From NCBI GenBank assembly GCA_947165615.1, contig CAMVBD010000142.1:1-5037 (forward strand): a stretch of DNA of 5,037 nt. The letters are read 5' to 3'. The notes beneath the pieces were generated by a model, which was not told where the DNA came from, ran no database searches, and saw only the letters and a list, made by a program, of their open reading frames with translations. Numbering within the stretch: position 1 is the first letter of the stretch; each line of letters starts with the position of its first letter. The stretch comes from an uncultured Clostridia bacterium. Lineage in GTDB: Bacteria; Bacillota; Clostridia; Oscillospirales; Acutalibacteraceae. Positions 1 through 5,037 of the stretch are shown piece by piece. The position numbers and the translations under genes are program-made.

Positions 1-1
1 C

Positions 2-757
2 GCCCTCTTCGGCCAGGCGTGCTTCCACCCCGGCCAGGCCAAGAACACCTACGGCACGGGCTGCTTCCTGCTGATGAACACCGGAAACAAACGCGTTCAT
101 TCCGAGAATAAGCTCGTTACCGGCATCGCCTGGGGCCTGAACGGCGAAGTGGAATACGACATCGAGGGCTCCGCCTTCAACGCCGGCAGCGTGATCCAGT
201 GGCTGCGCGACGAGATGAACATCATCAAAAACGCGCCGGAGTGCGACCGCTTCGCGGAATCCGTGCCCGATTCGAACGGCATCTATCTTGTGCCCGCCTT
301 TACGGGTCTCGGCGCGCCCTACTGGGATATGTACGCCCGCGCCTGCGTCGTGGGCATGACCCGCGGCACCAACAAAAAACACCTGTGCCGCGCGGTGCTG
401 GAATCCATCACCTTCCAGATGACGGATCTTTTGGAGGCCATGATCGCCGACTCCGGCACGCCGCTGACGGAACTGCGCGTGGACGGCGGCGCGTCCATTT
501 CAAACATTATGATGCAGATCCAGGCCAACATGATCAACACCCCCGTCAACCGCCCGAAATGCGTGGAAACGACGGCGCTGGGCGCCGCGTATCTGGCAGG
601 TCTTGCCATCGGCTTCTGGTCCTCGATGGAGGAGATCGAAGCCATCCGCGAGGTCTCGAGAGTCTTTGAGCCGCAGATGCCGAAGGCCGAACGCGACGAG
701 CTTTACAACGGCTGGAAACGCGCCGTGGAGCGCGCCAAGGAATGGGTCGAGCACTGA
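2..757 (+). CDS. glpK: Glycerol kinase, C-terminal half (5' end outside window)
   Basis: This cytoplasmic FGGY-family kinase phosphorylates glycerol to sn-glycerol-3-phosphate with ATP. The frame is open from base 2, giving 251 visible residues that align end to end with the second half of E. coli GlpK (502 aa) as I remember it. The window opens at ALFGQ, equivalent to about residue 249, so the catalytic Asp of the AGDQQ motif (E. coli D245) lies just off the left edge. Visible hallmarks are KNTYGTGC (ATP-site Thr, E. coli T267), SVIQWLRDEM, VPAFTGLGAPYWD followed by YAR and MTRGT (FGGY signature region), RVDGGAS and TALGAAYLAGLAIGFW. The natural C terminus, ending EWVEH, is present. The allosteric fructose-bisphosphate site and the His that Gram-positive HPr phosphorylates would lie upstream and cannot be checked. 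The internal ATG at 74 falls inside the NTYGTGCFLLMNTG motif and is not a start. The stop is followed by a 56-base gap to serC with no obvious terminator. Identity is very secure. Confidence 0.97.
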   Translation, partial: ALFGQACFHPGQAKNTYGTGCFLLMNTGNKRVHSENKLVTGIAWGLNGEVEYDIEGSAFNAGSVIQWLRDEMNIIKNAPECDRFAESVPDSNGIYLVPAFTGLGAPYWDMYARACVVGMTRGTNKKHLCRAVLESITFQMTDLLEAMIADSGTPLTELRVDGGASISNIMMQIQANMINTPVNRPKCVETTALGAAYLAGLAIGFWSSMEEIEAIREVSRVFEPQMPKAERDELYNGWKRAVERAKEWVEH

Positions 758-813
758 GTCCCGGCCCCGACGATTTCGCTCTTTGAAAACCGATTGCCGA
801 AAGGAGAACGACG

Positions 814-1899
814 ATGGCAAGAGTTTATAATTTTTCCGCGGGTCCGTCCATGCTTCCCCTCCCTGTGCTGGAAAAGGCCAGGGATCAGATGCTGGACTAC
901 GAGGGCAGCGGCCAGTCCGTGTGCGAAATGTCCCACCGCTCCAAGGTGTTCGACAAGATCATCAAGGACGCCGAGGCGCTGTTCCGCGAGATCATGCGCA
1001 TTCCGGACAACTACAAGGTCCTGTTTTTGCAGGGCGGCGCGTCCACGCAGTTTGCGGCGATCCCCCTCAACTTCATGAACAAAAACAACAAGGCAGACTA
1101 CATCGTGACCGGCGTGTGGGGCAAAAAGGCGTTTCAGGAGGCGCAAAAATACGGCGCCGCGCGCAAGGTCGCCTCATCCGAGGACAAGGTCTTCTCCTAT
1201 ATTCCGAAGCTGACGCGGGAGGACTTCGACCCCGAGGCCGACTACGTCTACTACTGCATGAACAACACGATCTACGGGACCAAGTTCCCGTACATCCCGG
1301 ACGTCGGCGATATTCCGCTGATCGCGGACATCTCCTCCTGCTTTTTGTCGGAGCCCCTCGACGTGACGAGGTTTGCCATGCTCTTCGGCGGCGCGCAGAA
1401 AAACATTGCTCCGGCGGGCCTGACCGTGTGCATCATCCGCGAGGATATGCTGGGGCACGCCCGCGACATCACGCCCACCATGCTCAACTACAAGACCATG
1501 GCGGACGCCGACTCGCTTTATAACACCCCGCCGTGCTTTACGATCTATATGTGCAAGCTCGTGCTCGAATGGATCAAGGAACAGGGGGGACTGGAAGCGA
1601 TCAAGGCGAACAACGTCAAAAAGGCGCGGCTCTTGTACGATTTCTTCGATTCCTCCGAAATGTTCAAAAACATCGTGAACAAAGAGGACCGTTCCCTGAT
1701 GAACATCCCGTTTGTGACCGGCGACGAGGAGCTGGACAAAAAGTTCATCAAGGAATCGACCGAGGCGGGCTTTATCAACCTCAAGGGCCACCGCACCACC
1801 GGCGGCATGCGCGCCTCCGTCTACAACGCCATGCCGGTCGAGGGCGTGGAAAAGCTTGTAGAGTTCATGAAGGAATTTGAAAAAGCGAACCGCAAATAA
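814..1899 (+). CDS. serC: Phosphoserine aminotransferase
   Basis: This PLP-dependent class V aminotransferase converts 3-phosphohydroxypyruvate and glutamate to O-phosphoserine and 2-oxoglutarate, the second step of serine synthesis. It is cytosolic and dimeric in the family. The 361 residues match the usual family length. Motifs in order are NFSAGPSMLP (6-15), SHRSK (40-44, substrate-binding His/Arg), LQGGASTQF (72-80, PLP phosphate region), W102 (stacks on PLP in homologues), ADISS (171-175, Asp contacts the PLP pyridine N), GGAQKNIAPAG with the Schiff-base lysine K196, NTPPCF (237-242), and GHRTTGGMRASVYNAMP (325-341). All expected catalytic residues are present, so the enzyme should be active. 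The ATG start is supported by AAGGAG at 801-806, seven bases upstream, and by the NFSAGP motif sitting at the normal distance from the N terminus. serA follows after 63 bases on the same strand, so the two likely form an operon. Confidence 0.97.
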   Translation: MARVYNFSAGPSMLPLPVLEKARDQMLDYEGSGQSVCEMSHRSKVFDKIIKDAEALFREIMRIPDNYKVLFLQGGASTQFAAIPLNFMNKNNKADYIVTGVWGKKAFQEAQKYGAARKVASSEDKVFSYIPKLTREDFDPEADYVYYCMNNTIYGTKFPYIPDVGDIPLIADISSCFLSEPLDVTRFAMLFGGAQKNIAPAGLTVCIIREDMLGHARDITPTMLNYKTMADADSLYNTPPCFTIYMCKLVLEWIKEQGGLEAIKANNVKKARLLYDFFDSSEMFKNIVNKEDRSLMNIPFVTGDEELDKKFIKESTEAGFINLKGHRTTGGMRASVYNAMPVEGVEKLVEFMKEFEKANRK

Positions 1900-1908
1900 C
1901 AGTCTTTC

Positions 1909-1933
1909 GCGGAGAAGGCGTCCCCTTCTCCGC
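1909..1933 (+). terminator. Hairpin between serC and serA (weak terminator or attenuator candidate)
   Basis: A perfect 10-bp inverted repeat, GCGGAGAAGG (1909-1918) and CCTTCTCCGC (1924-1933), encloses a 5-base loop. It starts nine bases after the serC stop. The following bases, TTGCTTTC, are only partly T-rich, so it does not look like a strong intrinsic terminator. It could lower serA transcription relative to serC, or act as an mRNA stability or processing hairpin. The stem is seen directly; its role is inferred. No T-box, leader peptide or riboswitch core fits in the 63-base gap. Confidence 0.5.
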
Positions 1934-1962
1934 TTGCTTTCACCGACTAAAGGAGGACAAAA

Positions 1963-3117
1963 ATGTTTCACGTTCTGACCCTCAACAAAATCTCCAAAAC
2001 GGGACTCGCCCATTTTGACGCCTCCCGCTTTGCCTGCTCCGACGCGTACGAAAACCCCGACGCCGTGATCGTGCGCTCCGCCTCCATGCATGAAACGGAC
2101 CTGCCCGAAAACCTGCTTGCCGTTGCGAGAGCGGGCGCCGGCACCAACAACATCCCCATTGACCGCTGCACCGAAAAAGGCGTCGCCGTCTTCAACACCC
2201 CCGGCGCCAACGCCAACGCCGTCAAGGAGCTTGTGATCTGCGCGCTGTTTCTTACCTCCCGCAAAATTTTGGAGGGCGCGCGCTGGGTCGAGGGCCTGAA
2301 GGGAGAAGGCGAAAACGTTTCCCCGAAGGTCGAAAAGGGCAAAAGCCAGTTCGGCGGGCCCGAGATCCTCGGCAAGACCCTCGGCGTCGTCGGCCTCGGC
2401 GCCATCGGCACCATGGTCGCAAACTGCGCCAAGACCCTCGGCATGGAGGTCGTCTCCTACGTCCACCGCAACCCCGAAGAAAAAAAGGCAAAACTCCTGC
2501 CCGGCATCGACGTGACGACGGACTTTGACGTCCTGCTCGCAAAAAGCGATTATATCACGCTCCACGCCCCGCAGAACGACGCGACCAAAAACATGATCCG
2601 GGAAGAAACGCTTGCCAAAGCCAAAGACGGTGTGCGCATCCTCAACTTTGCCCGCGCGGGGCTTGTGAACGAGGCCGACCTGTTGGCGGCGCTGGATTCC
2701 GGAAAGGTTTCCGCCTACGCCACCGACTTCCCCACCGACGCCGAGCTTTGCCATCCCGGCGTCGTCGCCATTCCGCACCTCGGCGCGTCCACGCCCGAGA
2801 GTGAAGAAAACTGCGCCGTCATGGCGGTAAACGAACTCTCCGCCTACCTAATGGACGGTACGGTCAGGAATTCCGTCAACCTGCCCGACCTTTCGCTGGA
2901 AAAGCAGGGCAAGGTGCGCCTCGGCGTCGTCATGCGCGGGGACGCGGCGGACAAAGCAAAACAGGCGCTGGAGGCCGCCGGCATCCGGGTCAAGGCTTTC
3001 GCTTCCGCCGTCAAAAAGGACGTCGGCTACGCGCTGTTCGACACCGACGACGAGGTCACGGACGCCCTGCCCGAGCAGTTAAAAGACGATGCGATCATCG
3101 CCGTGCGGATCATCTGA
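1963..3117 (+). CDS. serA: D-3-phosphoglycerate dehydrogenase, short clostridial-type form
   Basis: This NAD-dependent D-isomer 2-hydroxyacid dehydrogenase oxidises 3-phosphoglycerate to 3-phosphohydroxypyruvate, the first committed step of serine synthesis and the supplier of SerC's substrate. At 384 residues it is shorter than the E. coli (about 410) and Bacillus (about 525) enzymes. Seen in order: VRSASM (38-43) and RAGAGTNNI (56-64) of the substrate domain; the Rossmann dinucleotide motif GVVGLGAIGTMVAN (141-154); NFARAGLVNE with catalytic R231; and PHLGASTPESEENCA with catalytic H272. The usual DVFxxEP acid motif is replaced by DFPTDAE (255-261), so D259 or E261 probably supplies the acid of the dyad. 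The last 70 or so residues, from KVRLGVVMRGDAA to IIAVRII, look like a degenerate ACT domain (inference), the serine-feedback module of this family. ATG 1963 has an excellent AAAGGAGG at 1949-1956, six bases upstream. The gene follows serC across the hairpin at 1909-1933. Confidence 0.94.
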   Translation: MFHVLTLNKISKTGLAHFDASRFACSDAYENPDAVIVRSASMHETDLPENLLAVARAGAGTNNIPIDRCTEKGVAVFNTPGANANAVKELVICALFLTSRKILEGARWVEGLKGEGENVSPKVEKGKSQFGGPEILGKTLGVVGLGAIGTMVANCAKTLGMEVVSYVHRNPEEKKAKLLPGIDVTTDFDVLLAKSDYITLHAPQNDATKNMIREETLAKAKDGVRILNFARAGLVNEADLLAALDSGKVSAYATDFPTDAELCHPGVVAIPHLGASTPESEENCAVMAVNELSAYLMDGTVRNSVNLPDLSLEKQGKVRLGVVMRGDAADKAKQALEAAGIRVKAFASAVKKDVGYALFDTDDEVTDALPEQLKDDAIIAVRII

Positions 3118-3143
3118 ATGTATGGTCCTGCATGACCTTTTTT

Positions 3144-3153
3144 GGGGGTGATC
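3144..3153 (+). promoter_or_regulatory. Extended Shine-Dalgarno deciding a TTG start at 3156
   Basis: GGGGGTGATC matches the extended 16S-complementary sequence GGAGGTGATC with one substitution (G for A, still able to wobble-pair). The core GGGGG ends seven bases before TTG 3156. The upstream in-frame ATG at 3132 has no Shine-Dalgarno and would place this site inside the coding sequence, so TTG is preferred. Confidence 0.75.
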
Positions 3154-3155
3154 TT

Positions 3156-3701
3156 TTGGAAGAAACCGTCTTGTTTGCGTGTGAATATGACGAACAGCCG
3201 CTTGACATTTTTCCCGTCCGGACGTACCAGTTTTTTACCAGCCCGCAGCGTATTCTTTGTAACTGCGCCGCCGTCTTGCTTCTGATCTATTTTTTCGTCC
3301 TCTATGTTAAGTATCAAGATCCGCTTTACATCGTTTGCGTTTCGATCCTTTTCTATTTCATAGGGGAACCGTTCTTCCGTTACCACCGCGCTAAAAAAAC
3401 ACTCCTCGCCGGTTTCGAAGAAAGCCGGGTGATCCGAGGTGGGATCGAGCATTTCCACGTTTGTTTTTCGGACGCTTCGTTCAAAGTCAGCGCCGAGACC
3501 GGAGAATCCTCCCGGGCGGGATACGAACTGGGGTATGACCAGATCAAGCTGACGCTGTATTCAAAGGAATATATCCTTCTGCAGACGACGATCGGAGAAA
3601 CCGTTTCCCTGCAAAGAAACGCCTTTTTCATCGGAGATGACAAATCCCTTTTAGACTTTTTGAGAAAGAAAAAAGTAAAGGTACGCCACGCGGGAGGTTG
3701 A
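3156..3701 (+). CDS. Small two-helix membrane protein, YcxB-like, first of tandem pair
   Basis: The function is unknown. The 181-residue product from the TTG start has a short polar N terminus (1-31), then two hydrophobic segments at about 33-51 (ILCNCAAVLLLIYFFVLYV) and 56-70. A basic stretch, FFRYHRAKKTLL, follows, then a soluble C-terminal domain of about 100 residues. The C-terminal pattern GYDQIKLTLYSKEYILL, a strand, then LLDFLRKKKVKV is what I associate with the YcxB-like C-terminal family found in Bacillota. That assignment is from memory of the pattern and is moderate. The likely topology is both termini in the cytoplasm with a helical hairpin in the membrane. There is no signal peptide and no catalytic motif I recognise. 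The gene begins 38 bases after serA. Its stop TGA lies within the ribosome binding region of the next gene, so the two are probably translated together. Its codon use is more AT-rich than serA or sigG. The alternative start ATG 3132 would add eight residues. Confidence 0.8.
   Translation: MEETVLFACEYDEQPLDIFPVRTYQFFTSPQRILCNCAAVLLLIYFFVLYVKYQDPLYIVCVSILFYFIGEPFFRYHRAKKTLLAGFEESRVIRGGIEHFHVCFSDASFKVSAETGESSRAGYELGYDQIKLTLYSKEYILLQTTIGETVSLQRNAFFIGDDKSLLDFLRKKKVKVRHAGG
3692..3697 (+). promoter_or_regulatory. Shine-Dalgarno inside preceding gene, deciding a GTG start at 3707
   Basis: GGGAGG, continuing as GGGAGGTTGATC, lies in the last codons of the upstream gene, nine bases before GTG 3707. 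The more upstream in-frame TTG at 3698 directly abuts this site with no spacing and cannot use it. The placement implies translational coupling across the stop TGA at 3699-3701. Confidence 0.75.
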
Positions 3702-3706
3702 TCGAA

Positions 3707-4243
3707 GTGAACGAGAGATTCGTTTGTGACAGAATTGTTGAAACCGTAGATATGCAGGAATACACAAAATGGAGAATGCTGAAATCCGCTACTGCTTTTC
3801 TGCCCTTCATTCTGCTGCTCCTGATGCTTCTTTTGGGCATTATATACTGCGATTTCAGTATTCCGAGCGTTATTGCGGCAGCCGTGCTTGCCGCAGGATA
3901 TTATCCCGTTCGGTTCATCCAGTGGTCCCATTACAAAAAGACAACAGATCTTGAATTTGAAGCGCGAAGGAACGTCATGGGAGGACCGTCGCATAATGTC
4001 ACGGTTTTTACCGACAACGAGATCGTGGATGAGACCGTATGGAACGAGCAAAACCGCCGACGCGTTATACTCCCCTACGACCGGATCGGATACGTTATTT
4101 CCCTGAGAGAACACACGTATCTGTTTTCGACGTCAGGCATGATTGTCATTATCCACAACGGCAGTTTTCGCAAGGAGAGCAGAAGCGCTCTGATCTCTTT
4201 TCTGCGGGAGAAAGGGATCCGGGTACACAAACAAAGAGATTAG
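3707..4243 (+). CDS. Small two-helix membrane protein, YcxB-like, second of tandem pair
   Basis: The function is unknown. The 178-residue product from GTG 3707 has the same plan as its upstream neighbour. A polar N terminus (1-25) is followed by two hydrophobic segments at about 30-46 (AFLPFILLLLMLLLGII) and 52-67 (IPSVIAAAVLAAGYYP). A basic juxtamembrane stretch and a soluble C-terminal domain complete it. The C-terminal domain reads VTVFTDNEIVDETV (98-111), RRVILPYDRIGYVISLREHTYLF (118-140, given as key positions Y124, D125, I127) and ALISFLREKGIRVH (161-174). This fits the YcxB-like pattern better than the first copy: a 'f.d..i...t' strand, then 'YdrI', then a closing 'fLrekg' helix. The two proteins align over their full length at low but obvious similarity (PYDRIGYV/GYDQIKLT; ISFLREKGIRV/LDFLRKKKVKV), which suggests an old tandem duplication. 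Only five bases separate the genes. The stop is followed directly by the hairpin terminator at 4249-4276. No enzymatic residues are recognised. Confidence 0.85.
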   Translation: MNERFVCDRIVETVDMQEYTKWRMLKSATAFLPFILLLLMLLLGIIYCDFSIPSVIAAAVLAAGYYPVRFIQWSHYKKTTDLEFEARRNVMGGPSHNVTVFTDNEIVDETVWNEQNRRRVILPYDRIGYVISLREHTYLFSTSGMIVIIHNGSFRKESRSALISFLREKGIRVHKQRD

Positions 4244-4248
4244 TATGC

Positions 4249-4276
4249 GGGAACGGGACTTTCGGGTCCCGTTCCC
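4249..4276. terminator. Convergent (probably bidirectional) hairpin terminator
   Basis: An 11-bp perfect inverted repeat, GGGAACGGGAC (4249-4259) and GTCCCGTTCCC (4266-4276), can be extended by a T-G wobble that leaves a TTCG loop. It starts five bases after the stop of the + strand membrane gene, and it ends exactly next to the TAA of sigG on the - strand (4277-4279). On the + strand the following bases are TTATCCCTCTTTC, moderately T-rich. On the - strand the tail is poorer. A role for both converging transcripts is inferred from position. Confidence 0.8.
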
Positions 4277-5037
4277 TTATCCCTCTTTCAGCCTCTTGAT
4301 CGCGTTTTTTTCGAGACGCGAGACCTGCGCCTGCGAAATGCCGAGTTCCCCGGCGACCTCCATCTGCGTCCTGCCCGCCATGAACCGGCGATAGAGGATG
4401 TTTTTTTCGCGCTCGGTCAGTTTTTTTAAGCCCTCGCGCAGCGATATTTCCTCGATCCAACTGTCCTCGTCGTCGTAGGAGCCGACCTGATCGACGATAT
4501 ACAGCGAATCGCCGCCGTCGTTTCCGACCGGCTCGTACAGGGAAATGGGGTCGACGACGGCCTCGAGCGCGATCACGACCTTTTTGCGGTCCTCGCCGAG
4601 CCCCTTCGCGATCTCCTCCACCGTCGGCTCCCGCCCGAGTCCGGCGGTCAGTTTTTCCTTTTCCTGCATGGCGTGATAGGCAAGGTCCTTCATGGAACGG
4701 CTGACCCGCAAGGGGGAGGAAGCCCGGAGATACCGGCGGATCTCGCCCAAAATCATGGGCACGGCGTAGGTCGAAAAGCGGACGTTCTGCGAAATGTCGA
4801 AGCCGTCCACGGCCTTGATGAGCCCGATGCACCCGACCTGAAACAGGTCGTCCGGGTTCTCGTTCCGGGAGGAAAAGCGCTGCACGACCGACAGGACCAG
4901 CCGCAGGTTCCCTTCGATCAGGCGCGTGCGCGCCGTCCGGTCCCCCGCCTTTGCCCGTTTTAAGAGGTCGGCGCATTCCTTTTCCTTCAGCGTTTTGAGG
5001 CTCGACGTGTCCACCGCCGCGATCTCGACTTTTGAAT
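4277..5037 (-). CDS. sigG: Sporulation sigma factor G (forespore-specific), 5' end outside window
   Basis: This sigma-70 family factor directs RNA polymerase to late forespore genes during endospore formation. There are 252 visible residues and only a few N-terminal codons are missing. GTG at 5014 is not the true start: the frame continues upstream to the edge as SKVEIAAVDTSSL, matching the SigG N terminus (KVEICGVDTSKL in B. subtilis, from memory), and that GTG encodes the conserved Val. Numbering from that Val: region 2.1/2.2 with GNLRLVLSVVQRF (35-47) and DDLFQVGCIGLIKAVDGFD (55-73); region 2.3/2.4 with VRFSTYAVPMILGEIRRYLR (78-97); region 3 with RVSRSMKDLAYHAM (103-116) and REPTVEEIAKGLG (128-140); the linker with DPISLYEP and NDGGDSLYIVDQ; region 4 with LTEREKNILYRRFMAGRTQ (199-217) and helix-turn-helix MEVAGELGISQAQVSRLEK (218-236). 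SigF is the closest alternative; the KVEI...VDTS N terminus and region 2 wording favour SigG. In Bacillus and Clostridium sigG usually follows spoIIGA-sigE, which here would lie beyond the right edge. Confidence 0.94.
   Translation of the reverse strand, partial: SKVEIAAVDTSSLKTLKEKECADLLKRAKAGDRTARTRLIEGNLRLVLSVVQRFSSRNENPDDLFQVGCIGLIKAVDGFDISQNVRFSTYAVPMILGEIRRYLRASSPLRVSRSMKDLAYHAMQEKEKLTAGLGREPTVEEIAKGLGEDRKKVVIALEAVVDPISLYEPVGNDGGDSLYIVDQVGSYDDEDSWIEEISLREGLKKLTEREKNILYRRFMAGRTQMEVAGELGISQAQVSRLEKNAIKRLKEG

Noticed and set aside
826..831. Perfect TATAAT hexamer
   Set aside because: It lies inside serC over the codons for the conserved VYNF at the N terminus, and there is no -35 element at 16-18 bases spacing. 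It is best explained by coding.
1174..2778. 534-residue open frame on the - strand across serC and serA
   Set aside because: It lies opposite two strongly conserved genes, spans their intergenic gap, and its translation is low-complexity Gly/Val/Asp with no recognisable motif. Long antisense frames are expected opposite GC-rich coding sequence.
3124..3143. Short inverted repeat GGTC/GACC followed by a run of Ts just after serA
   Set aside because: The stem is only four base pairs with a six-base loop, too weak to call an intrinsic terminator despite the T-run. Read-through into the membrane genes is the simpler reading.
3132..3155. ATG 3132 as the start of the first membrane gene
   Set aside because: It has no ribosome binding site, and it would put a near-perfect extended Shine-Dalgarno inside the gene, immediately ahead of an in-frame TTG.
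3380..4114. 244-residue open frame on the - strand opposite the membrane genes
   Set aside because: It has no Shine-Dalgarno or family pattern that I can see, while the + strand genes have strong SD sites, membrane helices and mutual homology.
4149..4976. 275-residue open frame on the - strand in another frame over sigG
   Set aside because: Its Arg/Gly/Pro-rich translation is typical of a shifted frame in GC-rich DNA. The sigG frame in the same place is fully conserved.

Overview
This window looks like chromosome from an endospore-forming Bacillota, most likely a GC-rich member of the Clostridia (inference). It carries a recognisable sporulation sigma factor G gene, strong Bacillus/Clostridium-type Shine-Dalgarno sites, and a short phosphoglycerate dehydrogenase paired with serC. 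Most of the sequence is ordinary, well-conserved core metabolism. I see no rRNA, tRNA, CRISPR array, insertion sequence or phage gene.

Layout on the + strand: (1) the C-terminal half of glycerol kinase (glpK), cut by the left edge; (2) serC, phosphoserine aminotransferase; (3) serA, D-3-phosphoglycerate dehydrogenase, separated from serC by a 63-base gap holding a perfect 10-bp hairpin; (4) two short tandem membrane-protein genes that resemble each other and the YcxB-like family. The second of these is set up for translational coupling to the first. A hairpin terminator follows, and on the opposite strand is (5) sigG, which runs off the right edge with only a few N-terminal codons missing. 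The two transcription units converge on the hairpin at 4249-4276.

SerA and SerC catalyse the first two steps of L-serine synthesis: 3-phosphoglycerate to 3-phosphohydroxypyruvate to O-phosphoserine. GlpK feeds glycerol into the triose-phosphate pool, but nothing here shows that it is regulated together with serCA beyond shared orientation and the lack of a visible terminator. The two small membrane proteins have no assigned function. They are the least understood part of the window and are visibly more AT-rich than the flanking genes.

Two starts differ from the longest-ORF reading and are decided by Shine-Dalgarno placement: TTG at 3156 and GTG at 3707. A third apparent start, GTG at 5014, is internal to sigG, because the SigG N-terminal motif continues upstream of it to the window edge. 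All intergenic stretches are shorter than 70 bases.
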